Of a stretch of 40,426 nt of DNA, positions 1 through 7,714 are shown piece after piece. The position numbers and the translations under genes are program-made. Under the pieces are notes generated by a model. The model was given only the letters and a program-made list of their open reading frames with translations, did not search any database and had not been told where the DNA came from. Origin of the DNA: Bradyrhizobium diversitatis (GTDB taxonomy: Bacteria > Pseudomonadota > Alphaproteobacteria > Rhizobiales > Xanthobacteraceae); assembly GCF_016031635.1 (NCBI RefSeq), contig NZ_JACEGD010000050.1, positions 1 to 40,426 on the forward strand. Reading direction: 5' to 3'. Position 1 is the first letter of the stretch. Each line of letters begins with the position of its first letter.

Positions 1-2026
1 TATTCCCCATGAAGCGGTCGAGCTCGGCGCGCAGACGGGTGCTCTCGCTCGACAGGGTCTTGGCCGAATTCAGCACCTCTTCCGAGGCCGAGCCGGTCTC
101 GGCGGCGCCGCGGTTGACCTCGCCGATGTCGGTGGCGGCCGTCTGCGTGCCCTGTGCGACCGTCTGGACGCTGCGGGCGATCTCCTGGGTGGCGGCGCCC
201 TGCTGCTCGACCGCGCTCGCGATCGACGTCGAGATCGACGAGATCTGGCCGATGGTCGCCCCGATCTCCTTGATCGCGGCAACCGATTCGGCGGTGGCCC
301 CCTGCATGCCGGCGATGTGCGAGGAGATCTCGTCCGTCGCCTTCGCGGTCTGGCTTGCCAGCGACTTCACTTCGCTCGCCACCACCGCGAAGCCGCGGCC
401 GGCTTCACCCGCGCGGGCCGCCTCGATGGTGGCGTTGAGCGCAAGAAGGTTGGTCTGCTCGGCAATCGCCGTGATCAGCTTGACCACCTCGCCGATCTGC
501 TGGGCGGCATGCGACAGCTTGCCGATGCGGCCGTCGGTCTCCTTGGCCTGCACCACGGCAGCCTCGGCGATGCGGCTGGAATCGCGGACCTGGCGACCGA
601 TCTCCTCGACCGAGGCCGAGAGCTCTTCCGTCGCGGTCGCGACCGACTGCATGTTGCTGGAGGCCTGCTCGGAGACGCCGGCGACCTGGCTCGACAGGCT
701 CTGCGTGGTCTCGGCGGTGCGGGTCAGCGTCGAGGCCGCCGATTCCAGCTGCACGGCGGAGGCCGAGACGTTGGAGACGATGGCGCCGACCGCGCTCTCG
801 AAATCATCGGCAAAGCGGATCAGTTCGGCGCGGCGGCTTGCGGCCTGCTCCCGGTTCTGGATTTCGCTGGCGGCAGCGTCGCGCTCGGCCTTGGCGACCG
901 CCTGAACCTTGAACTCCTCGACCGCACCGGCCATCTCGCCGATCTCGTCTTTGCGGCCGAGGCCGGGCAGCACCACGTCGAAATTGCCCGAGGCAAGCTC
1001 GCGCATCGCCTTGCACATCGCAATCATCGGACGCGAGATGCCGGTACCAAGCAGAAAAGCAAGGACCGCGCCGAGCAGCGTGCCGCCAACGGCCAGCATC
1101 AGCACCAGCTGCTCGGTCCGTCCGATGGTCGCCTCCGACTCCGAATCCAGCCGCTGCTGCTCGGCGAGGAGGTCGGCCTTCATGGTGGTCGCTCCTTGCA
1201 GGATCGCACCGGCGGAACCGTTCATCTCGGTGACGAGATCATCGACCAGCTTGGCATTGGCGATCAGCTTCTCCAGCGCTTCGCGATAGGCGCCGAGCAG
1301 AGCCTTGGCATCCTTCAGGCCGGCGACGACCTTGTCGTCCATGGAATAGATCGCACCGAGCGAGTTCTCGACGAATTTCAGCCGCGCCAGCGCGCTGGTG
1401 GCGATCGACTGGTCGGAGGTCAGCACGAAATTGGTCGCCGCCGCGCTCGCCGTCTGGAACTGGGCGTTGACCTGCTTCGTGCCGAACTCGATCGCCTGCG
1501 CCTCGGAGTCGGAGGCGTTGTTGCCGATATCGTCCAGCTTGTATTTCAAGAGATTGGCGTTGCGGCTGAGCTGGTTCTGCACCAGCAGCGCACTGTCGCG
1601 CTTGGCCTTGAGTACCTTTGCGAAGGTCGCGGAGAAGTTGGAGAACTCCTTGGCGAGCTTGTCGAGGCTCTCCTGCCGCGCCGGCGTCTTGGCGCCCTTC
1701 ACGGCCTGGTCGATGGCGTTCTTCAGGCTGCCTTCAGCATCCAGCGCCGCCTTGGCGTCGTCTTCCTTGCCGGTCACCACGAAATAACGGGCGGCCGAAC
1801 GATAGGCGAGCAGCTCGCGATCGATGTTGCGGGCGAGATCGGCCTCGGAAACGCTGCTGCGGTACGACCCGACCCCGGAGGCGACCCGCTCGAAGCCGAA
1901 ATAGGAGAAAGCCATGCTGCCGGCGGAAATCACCAGCACGGCGGCGAAGCCGAGAATGATCTTTGCGCGGAACCTGAGGGCCGGAAACAGTGCACGCTTG
2001 GACGGCGACGCGATACGCCCGGACAT
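1..2026 (-). CDS. Methyl-accepting chemotaxis protein, C-terminus cut by window edge
   Basis: Chemoreceptor that passes a sensed signal to CheW/CheA. The minus-strand frame is open from 2026 to the window edge. It has a short basic N-terminus, a first membrane segment at about residues 22-42, a roughly 260-residue helical periplasmic region, a second membrane segment near residues 307-330 and a HAMP segment beginning with SRPM. The cytoplasmic signalling domain carries the hairpin-tip motif EQTNLLALNATIEAARAGE and the GFAVVASEV stretch. The visible end (AELDRFMGN) is typical of the last few residues of this class in rhizobia, so probably only a handful of codons are missing. I chose the ATG at 2026, just behind a G-rich stretch; an in-frame ATG at 2038 adds four residues. 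The ligand cannot be told from sequence. Confidence 0.93.
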   Translation of the reverse strand, partial: MSGRIASPSKRALFPALRFRAKIILGFAAVLVISAGSMAFSYFGFERVASGVGSYRSSVSEADLARNIDRELLAYRSAARYFVVTGKEDDAKAALDAEGSLKNAIDQAVKGAKTPARQESLDKLAKEFSNFSATFAKVLKAKRDSALLVQNQLSRNANLLKYKLDDIGNNASDSEAQAIEFGTKQVNAQFQTASAAATNFVLTSDQSIATSALARLKFVENSLGAIYSMDDKVVAGLKDAKALLGAYREALEKLIANAKLVDDLVTEMNGSAGAILQGATTMKADLLAEQQRLDSESEATIGRTEQLVLMLAVGGTLLGAVLAFLLGTGISRPMIAMCKAMRELASGNFDVVLPGLGRKDEIGEMAGAVEEFKVQAVAKAERDAAASEIQNREQAASRRAELIRFADDFESAVGAIVSNVSASAVQLESAASTLTRTAETTQSLSSQVAGVSEQASSNMQSVATATEELSASVEEIGRQVRDSSRIAEAAVVQAKETDGRIGKLSHAAQQIGEVVKLITAIAEQTNLLALNATIEAARAGEAGRGFAVVASEVKSLASQTAKATDEISSHIAGMQGATAESVAAIKEIGATIGQISSISTSIASAVEQQGAATQEIARSVQTVAQGTQTAATDIGEVNRGAAETGSASEEVLNSAKTLSSESTRLRAELDRFMGN

Positions 2027-2278
2027 TCCCACCCCCATTTGTAATTCAGCCGCGATCCGGAGGCGCCCCGCCCCCCGACCTTGATGCGCAAAACTAAGGC
2101 AGAATCGATAAGGGGCGGTAAATTCGTCCCACCCCTCTCCGGCCCGATCGGCTTCGGGCGGAACGCCCCGCCCCGCAGGCCCCATCGCCGTGTTGCGACC
2201 GGACGAAAAAGGCCATACTCTTTGAACACTTGTCAGGAATTCGGCATTAGACCGAGCTGTCCTCGGGGGAGAAACGGA

Positions 2279-3445
2279 GTGAGGCAAACCGACTTTCGGT
2301 TTGGCGGTGCTTCCGGCATTGCCGTCGCGAAGTCGAAGGCTGCGGGCGCGGAACATGCTGTTGCCGAGCTCACCGCTCAGCTCCCGGCTGACGAGCTGGC
2401 GCTGATCCTGCTCTTTGTCTCCCCGAGCTACGACCCCCACCAATTTATCGCGGAGATCAGCCGGCGATTTGACGGGATCCCGGTCTGCGGTTGCACGACC
2501 GCCGGCGAACTGGCCCCTGACGGTTGGGACGAGAACAGCATCGTCGCTCTCGCCTTCAGCCGGGCCGACTTCTCGGCCGTGGTGCGTCCGATTCTCAATC
2601 TCGACAGTTTTCGCGTCGAGGACGGCCGCCGGATCGGCGCCGAAATCCGGCAAGAGCTGCTGCGGGTGTCCGCGCACGCCGAGCGCCGAAATCCGTTCGG
2701 CCTGGTGCTGATCGACGGCCTGTGCCGCCGCGAAGAGACGGTGATGTCCGCCATCTATGCCTCGCTGGACGACATTCCGGTCATCGGCGGGTCTGCCGGC
2801 GACGGATTGCGCTTCGAGAGGACCTGGGTGTTCCTCGACGGCAAGGCGCATACGAATGCCGCGCTCCTGATCCTCTTGAATACGTCGCTGCCGTTCCGGG
2901 TCTTCAAATGCGATAATTTCGAACCGCGGCCACAGCGCATGGTGGTCACCGAGGCCGACATCGAGAACCGGACCGTCAGGGAGCTGAATGCGGAGCCCGC
3001 GGCCCAGGAATATTCCCGTGTCGTCGGCATCATGGATGCCAAGCTCGACCCCTTCTCATTCGCGTCGCATCCTGTGCTGGTCCGCGTCGGCGGCTCGTAC
3101 TATGCGCGGTCGATCCAGCGCGTCGAACCGGATGGTTCCCTGCACTTCTTTTGCGCCATCGACGAAGGCATGGTGTTGACGGCGGCGACGTCGCGCAGCC
3201 TCGTCGGCACGACGCGCGAGGCCTTTGCGGAGACGTGCGACCAGATCGGTGAGGTCTCGCTCTATATCGGCTTCGAGTGCCTTCTGCGCCGTCTCGATGC
3301 CGAGCAGCATCAGCTCGCACGCGACATGTCCGAGCTCTACCGCCAGAATCGCGTGGTCGGTTTTCATACCTACGGCGAACAGTTCGGCTCGATGCATGTG
3401 AACCAGACGTTCACCGGCGTCGCCATCGGCAGGCGCCCCACGTGA
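2279..3445 (+). CDS. nosP: FIST-domain sensor protein, NosP-like
   Basis: Soluble 388-residue protein with FIST_N followed by FIST_C architecture (no signal peptide or membrane segment), including the FIST_C ending GFHTYGEQFG. In Pseudomonas, Shewanella and Legionella, FIST proteins encoded next to a NahK-type kinase (NosP) are heme proteins that bind nitric oxide and alter kinase activity. Here the stop codon overlaps the GTG start of such a kinase (GTGA, 3442-3445), a strong sign of co-translation and partnership. The frame stays open upstream to 2081, but that stretch is Arg/Pro-rich and unlike FIST proteins; the GTG at 2279 follows a purine-rich GGGGGAGAAACGGA. The NosP assignment comes from domain plus neighbour; heme binding is not visible in the sequence, and a small-molecule sensor role is the alternative. 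Confidence 0.8.
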   Translation: MRQTDFRFGGASGIAVAKSKAAGAEHAVAELTAQLPADELALILLFVSPSYDPHQFIAEISRRFDGIPVCGCTTAGELAPDGWDENSIVALAFSRADFSAVVRPILNLDSFRVEDGRRIGAEIRQELLRVSAHAERRNPFGLVLIDGLCRREETVMSAIYASLDDIPVIGGSAGDGLRFERTWVFLDGKAHTNAALLILLNTSLPFRVFKCDNFEPRPQRMVVTEADIENRTVRELNAEPAAQEYSRVVGIMDAKLDPFSFASHPVLVRVGGSYYARSIQRVEPDGSLHFFCAIDEGMVLTAATSRSLVGTTREAFAETCDQIGEVSLYIGFECLLRRLDAEQHQLARDMSELYRQNRVVGFHTYGEQFGSMHVNQTFTGVAIGRRPT

Positions 3446-4800
3446 CCGAGCTGTGGCAGGATCCCGCAACGGTCGAGCAGCTTCAGCGGGAAACCGCGAA
3501 GCTGAAGAAGATCAATGCAGCGCTGATGTCCCGCGTCGAACGCTCGATGGACCAGCAGCTCAACGCCTTCTCGCTGTTCGAGACCGCCATCGCGCTCGAC
3601 CGCCAGGTTCGAGACCGGACGCAACAATTGCGCGAGGCGCTGCATTCGATCGAACACGCCAATGAAGGGCTCCATCGCGCCAAGCAGCAGGCCGAGGCCG
3701 CAAGTTCGCTCAAATCATCCGTCCTGATCTCGGTCACCCACGACCTGCTGCAGCCGCTGAACGCGGCGCGCCTGACGCTCTCGGCACTGACCGAGATGAT
3801 GCAATCGCAGGACGCCGCCCTGCTGATCGATCAGGTCGACCGCTCGCTGGTGACGCTGGAGGATCTGCTGCGCTCGTTGCTGGAGATCGCAAAGCTCGAC
3901 GCCGGCGCGCTCAAGCCCGACGTGCGTCCCATGGCGCTCGCGCCGCTGCTCGAGCAGCTCCGCAACGAATTCGCGCCGATCTGCGCGCGGCAGGGCCTGT
4001 GCCTGCGCATCCGCTCCTCGCCGCTCGCTGTGTCGTCGGACGCGATGATGCTCCGGCGCATCCTGCAAAATCTGCTCGCCAATGCCATCCGCTACACCCG
4101 CAGCGGCGGCGTCGTAATGGGATGCAGGCGCCGCAACAACCGCATCTGCGTTCAGGTTTCCGATACCGGACCGGGCATCGCACAGGCGCAGCAGGAGGCC
4201 ATCTTCCGCGAATTCCAGCGCGGTGAGGCCAGCGCAACCGACCAGGCCGGATTTGGGCTCGGTCTCTCCATCGTTCGCCGCTTCGCAACGGTGCTCGGGC
4301 ACGAGGTGCGGCTGTCATCGCAACTTGGCAAGGGATCGACGTTCACCCTCGAGCTCGAGCCGGCCGACCTTGCCGAGGTCGGCGACGGGGCGCACGAGGC
4401 CAAGCTCACCGAACGGCAATATGGCGGGCTCGAAGGCGCCAAGATCCTGCTGATCGAGAACGATCCATCGGGCTCTGAGGCCATGGCCGCGCTGCTGGAA
4501 GGATGGGGCTGCGACGTCGCGTCGACGCGATCGGCCGCGGACGCGCTGCTGCGCCTGCGCGAGCTGGGCGGCGCGCCGGACGCGGTCATCGCCGATCTTC
4601 ATCTCGATCACGGCGAGAGCGGATTGTCGGCCATTGCCGACATCCGGCAGCAAACGAAGCTGGACGTGCCTGCGATGATCATCACCGCCGACTATTCCGA
4701 GAAGGCCGCCAAGCAAGCGAGCCTCTACGGGCTCGAGGTGTTGAAGAAGCCGGTCAAGCCCGCCGAAATGCGCGCGCTGCTGTCGTTCCTGCTGACGTGA
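3442..4800 (+). CDS. nahK: Soluble hybrid histidine kinase, NahK/ErcS'-like
   Basis: 452-residue cytoplasmic sensor kinase. It begins with a coiled-coil region (about residues 10-90, heptad-like, no PAS domain). HisKA follows, with phospho-acceptor His100 in SVTHDLLQPLNAAR, then HATPase_c with N box NLLANAIRYT, G1 DTGPGI and G2 GFGLGLSIV. It ends in a receiver domain with Asp385 in IADLHL and the conserved Lys in LKKPVKP. There is no membrane segment, so input must come from a soluble partner, and the overlapping FIST gene is the obvious candidate. The GTG at 3442 overlaps the upstream stop; the frame reaches back to 3277 but would overlap the FIST gene deeply. It converges on the response-regulator gene ending at 4820. 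In P. aeruginosa the NahK kinase neighbours genes for quinoprotein ethanol oxidation, as here. Confidence 0.85.
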   Translation: MTELWQDPATVEQLQRETAKLKKINAALMSRVERSMDQQLNAFSLFETAIALDRQVRDRTQQLREALHSIEHANEGLHRAKQQAEAASSLKSSVLISVTHDLLQPLNAARLTLSALTEMMQSQDAALLIDQVDRSLVTLEDLLRSLLEIAKLDAGALKPDVRPMALAPLLEQLRNEFAPICARQGLCLRIRSSPLAVSSDAMMLRRILQNLLANAIRYTRSGGVVMGCRRRNNRICVQVSDTGPGIAQAQQEAIFREFQRGEASATDQAGFGLGLSIVRRFATVLGHEVRLSSQLGKGSTFTLELEPADLAEVGDGAHEAKLTERQYGGLEGAKILLIENDPSGSEAMAALLEGWGCDVASTRSAADALLRLRELGGAPDAVIADLHLDHGESGLSAIADIRQQTKLDVPAMIITADYSEKAAKQASLYGLEVLKKPVKPAEMRALLSFLLT

Positions 4801-4819
4801 TGCGGTCGCGGCCCTTCTG

Positions 4820-5509
4820 CTACTCGGACTGCGCGCGATCGTGCTTCGCCCGGCTCCCGTCGCTGGCCAGCGTCGCGAAATCGATCTTCGACATCTCGAC
4901 GATCGCCTTGGTGCGGCTCAGCACGTTCAGCTTGCGCAGGATGTCGGAGACGTGGACCTTCACGGTCGTCTCGGAAATTTTAAGCTCATACGCGATCTGC
5001 TTGTTCTGCAGGCCGCGCTTGAGCATTTCGAGAACCCGCAATTGCTGCGGCGTCAGATCATGCAGCCGCTTCAGCAGATCATGCGCGGGACCTGGAGCCC
5101 GCTGCGGCCGGAGCGCACGATAGGCGTTGGGAACACAGACGAGGCCACGCAGCGCCTCGCCGATCGAATGTGCAAGCTCCTGCTTGGACGAGGATTTGAG
5201 GATGTAGCCGGACACGCCGAGCGACAAGGCGCCGGAGATGATGCGCGGGTCTTGATGCGCCGATACGATGACGACGGGAACCTTCGGAAAGGCCTTGCGG
5301 ATGCGAACGATGCCCGAGAGACCGGTCGTGCCCGGCATCGACAGGTCGAGCAGGAGGAGATCCAGCTCGGCTCCCACGGCCAGCTGCTCGAGCGCGCCAT
5401 CGACCGACGTCGCCTGCAGGATCTCGGCCTCGGGCGCCACCATTCGCAGCGCGCCTTCGAGCGCCTCGCGAAACAACGGATGGTCTTCGACAATCAGAAA
5501 TCGCGTCAC
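4820..5509 (-). CDS. LuxR/NarL-type response regulator (ErbR/AgmR-like), distal copy
   Basis: 229-residue transcription factor with an N-terminal receiver (acidic pair in IVEDHPLF, phospho-acceptor Asp55 in LLLLDLSMPG, Thr/Ser switch region IVSAHQDPR, Lys in YILKSSS) and a C-terminal LuxR-type helix-turn-helix (LTPQQLRVLEMLKRG, then KQIAYELKISETTVKVHVS). It lies downstream of a closely similar regulator (5607-6293) in the same orientation with a 97-bp gap, so the two look like a tandem duplication. The neighbourhood of a quinoprotein dehydrogenase and a NahK-like kinase suggests it belongs to the AgmR/ErbR group controlling PQQ-dependent alcohol oxidation. Which kinase phosphorylates it is not known from sequence. 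Confidence 0.92.
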   Translation of the reverse strand: MTRFLIVEDHPLFREALEGALRMVAPEAEILQATSVDGALEQLAVGAELDLLLLDLSMPGTTGLSGIVRIRKAFPKVPVVIVSAHQDPRIISGALSLGVSGYILKSSSKQELAHSIGEALRGLVCVPNAYRALRPQRAPGPAHDLLKRLHDLTPQQLRVLEMLKRGLQNKQIAYELKISETTVKVHVSDILRKLNVLSRTKAIVEMSKIDFATLASDGSRAKHDRAQSE

Positions 5510-5606
5510 GCGTCAGCCATTTCCAAATCGTTGCAGGGATCGAGCGTAAACCGAGGATGTATCAGCCGGCGCCAGCCGGCTTGATCGAGGTCAATGACAG
5601 CGCCGG

Positions 5607-6293
5607 TCATTGCGGCCTCCCGCGGTCGACCCTTGCATAGGGGCGGTTCCTGGGATCTGGCAGGTCCATCTTGCCGATCTCGATGATCGCCTTGTTGCGG
5701 CTGAACAGGCCGAGCTTGCGCAGGATCTCGGTGATGTGCGCCTTGACCGTAGATTCGGCGAGCTGCAGCTCCTGCGCGATCTGCCGATTCGGATAGCCGC
5801 GCCGCAACAGGTCCAGAACCCTCAGCTGCTGCGGCGTGAGCTCGCGGAGCTTGACCTCGAGCGCCTTGCTGGTCTCGGCCTTTCGTCGTTGCGGCGTCGC
5901 CACGAAATCCCGCGGCACCGAGACCGAGCCGGAGAGCACGCCCTCGATCGACTGGGCCAGCTCGCGCTTCGACGTCGACTTCGGGAGATAGCCGGCCGCG
6001 CCGAGCGCCAGCGCTTCGCGGACCACGTGCTGGTCCTCCTCGCTCGATACGATGGCGACCGGCAGGCGCGGATATGTTTCGCGCAGGCGGAGGAAACCGG
6101 AGAAGCCGGTCGCATCCGGCAGCGAGAGATCGAGCAGCGCGAGGTCGACCCCCTGCTCGGTCGTCAGGATGTGCAGAGCATCCTCGATCGACATCGCCTC
6201 GAGGATGCGGGCCTCGGGCAGGGCCAGCCGCACCGCATTGCCCAGCGCTTCGCGGAACAGCGGATGATCGTCGATGATCAGGAAGCTGGCCAT
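5607..6293 (-). CDS. LuxR/NarL-type response regulator (ErbR/AgmR-like), proximal copy
   Basis: 228-residue response regulator: receiver domain with the acidic pair in IIDDHPLF, phospho-acceptor Asp55 in LALLDLSLPD and Lys in YLPKSTS, then a LuxR-type HTH starting LTPQQLRVLDLLRRG and containing RQIAQELQLAESTVKAHIT. The start is the ATG at 6293, preceded by GGAAGG at a good distance; an in-frame TTG at 6305 is less likely because it would include that Shine-Dalgarno sequence in the coding region. It sits 112 bp downstream of the MoxJ/cytochrome fusion gene on the same strand, so it may be read with the dehydrogenase genes and regulate them. It is a paralogue of the regulator at 4820-5509, with matching lengths and the same LTPQQLRVL core. 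Confidence 0.92.
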   Translation of the reverse strand: MASFLIIDDHPLFREALGNAVRLALPEARILEAMSIEDALHILTTEQGVDLALLDLSLPDATGFSGFLRLRETYPRLPVAIVSSEEDQHVVREALALGAAGYLPKSTSKRELAQSIEGVLSGSVSVPRDFVATPQRRKAETSKALEVKLRELTPQQLRVLDLLRRGYPNRQIAQELQLAESTVKAHITEILRKLGLFSRNKAIIEIGKMDLPDPRNRPYARVDRGRPQ

Positions 6294-6405
6294 TGCGCCT
6301 TCCAAAGGATCCGCCGTACCGGCGGCAGCAGCGCACCCATCCCGTGCCGGAAAGATGCAGGATGGACGCTACCACATCTTCCCGATCCCGTCCGGTCAAG
6401 ACCGT

Positions 6406-7587
6406 TCAGTCGTTCGATTCGACCTGGACCGTCAGCAGGAAGGAATAGATGCTATCGAGCTGGCCGTCGGTGAAAACCTCCTTCCAGGGCGGCATGCCCC
6501 TGGCGGGGCGCCCCTCGTGTACGGTCTTCCAGAACGTATCGCGCATGTCGTCGCCGTAGCGGTGATGCAGGAGCCGCAGGTCGATCTTCCGTTCGCTCTG
6601 CACCGCGTCCGGGCCGTGGCAATGCGCACAGGTTCCGTTGAAGATCTCCTTGCCTGCGCTGACGGCCTCGGCATTCGGCGCAGCTGCATCGCCCTTGATC
6701 TCGGTTGCCACCGCATTTGCGACCTGCATCACGCTCGCCCCGGGGCCCGCTCCGGTCGTGGTTCCCGCCGGCGCAGCCGGGGCCGCACCAAGGCGGACAG
6801 GCTGTCCGGCCGGCAAGCCGTATTTCACCGCGAGATCGGCGATTGTCCGCTGGAGCTGAGGCAAGATCGCGTCGACGCGATCGCGGAGCTCGGTCGACCC
6901 CTTCGCAAAGCCGATGGCGGCATCCCATGACAGGCCTTCGCCTTCGGTCAGCCGGATTTGATAGCGATCATTGTAGGTGGTCATGTTCAACCAGCCGGCC
7001 ACGGGCCCCCAGATGAAGGCGACGTCGGCCTTGCCCTGGTCGAGCGCCTGCATGCCTTCCTCGGGCGACAGCACGGTGACCTTCTGGATATCGTCCCGTG
7101 TCGCAAGAAGGTTTTGCGGCGTGCTGGCGTACTGGACTGCGACGCGCTTGCCCTTGAGGTCGTCGAAACCGCCGATCGCGTGACCCTTCGCCGCGACCAG
7201 CGCGTAGCCCTCCCTCGCAAAGGTGCTGGAGAAGATCATGGCGGGACCCATGAAATCCTCCGAGCGCGGCAAGCCGATCATGGCGTCGCATTGCTTGCCC
7301 AGCAGCGTGACCCGCACCGTGCGCTTGCCGAAATAGGATTTGTACCAGTCGTAGGCGATCGGCTGGCCGAGCGCCTGCGCCAGCGCCCGGCCGATTTCGA
7401 CATAGAAGCCCGGCCGCGATGGGTTATCGCTCGAGAACGGCAGATTGGTCGGATCGGCGCAGAGACGGAACGGCTGCGCCTCGTCTGCGTGACCCGGCGC
7501 GATCATCGCGGACGCGGCGACACATGCGAGGAACCCGGCAACGGCGCGATTTCGGCTCTTGCCGCTTCCTGGATTGATCGGACGCAT
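6406..7587 (-). CDS. Quinoprotein-associated solute-binding protein fused to cytochrome c (MoxJ/XoxJ-XoxG-like)
   Basis: 393-residue exported fusion protein. A signal peptide (about residues 1-34, cleavage near GHA/DEA) leads into a family-3 type solute-binding fold of the kind found beside PQQ dehydrogenases (MoxJ/XoxJ), with FRLCADPTNLPFSS near its start and the second family Cys in GKQCDAMIG. After an Ala/Pro/Gly-rich linker (about 270-305) comes a class I cytochrome c domain with heme motif CAHCH at residues 320-324 and likely axial Met365 in RGMPPW. Its probable role is periplasmic: helping to mature or dock the dehydrogenase encoded just upstream and accepting its electrons. XoxJ and XoxG are usually separate proteins, so the fusion is unusual. 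The ATG at 7587 was chosen because CCGGAG precedes it; an upstream frame to 7662 lacks signal-peptide character. Confidence 0.88.
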   Translation of the reverse strand: MRPINPGSGKSRNRAVAGFLACVAASAMIAPGHADEAQPFRLCADPTNLPFSSDNPSRPGFYVEIGRALAQALGQPIAYDWYKSYFGKRTVRVTLLGKQCDAMIGLPRSEDFMGPAMIFSSTFAREGYALVAAKGHAIGGFDDLKGKRVAVQYASTPQNLLATRDDIQKVTVLSPEEGMQALDQGKADVAFIWGPVAGWLNMTTYNDRYQIRLTEGEGLSWDAAIGFAKGSTELRDRVDAILPQLQRTIADLAVKYGLPAGQPVRLGAAPAAPAGTTTGAGPGASVMQVANAVATEIKGDAAAPNAEAVSAGKEIFNGTCAHCHGPDAVQSERKIDLRLLHHRYGDDMRDTFWKTVHEGRPARGMPPWKEVFTDGQLDSIYSFLLTVQVESND

Positions 7588-7670
7588 TCTCATCTCCGGA
7601 GGTTTGGAATGGCTTGACCGGGGATTGCGGCACGGGATCTGGCCAACGCCGCAATCGCGCAATCTCGAAA

Positions 7671-7709
7671 GGCGCGCGCGTATCCCGTCTCCTTCGGGAT
7701 ACGCGCGCC
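7671..7709 (-). terminator. Strong hairpin after the dehydrogenase gene
   Basis: A near-perfect inverted repeat with a 14-bp stem (arms about 7674-7687 and 7695-7708, loop TCTCCTT on the plus strand) begins 6 bp after the stop codon of the PQQ dehydrogenase. In the minus-strand transcript the hairpin is followed only by CTTTC, so it is not a textbook intrinsic terminator. It may partly terminate transcription, or protect the dehydrogenase mRNA from 3' decay so that it is more abundant than the downstream fusion gene. Confidence 0.55.
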
Positions 7710-7714
7710 AGTCG

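Noticed and set aside
317..2044. A 575-codon plus-strand frame over the chemoreceptor
   Set aside because: The opposite strand encodes an unmistakable MCP signalling domain; this frame is a shadow.
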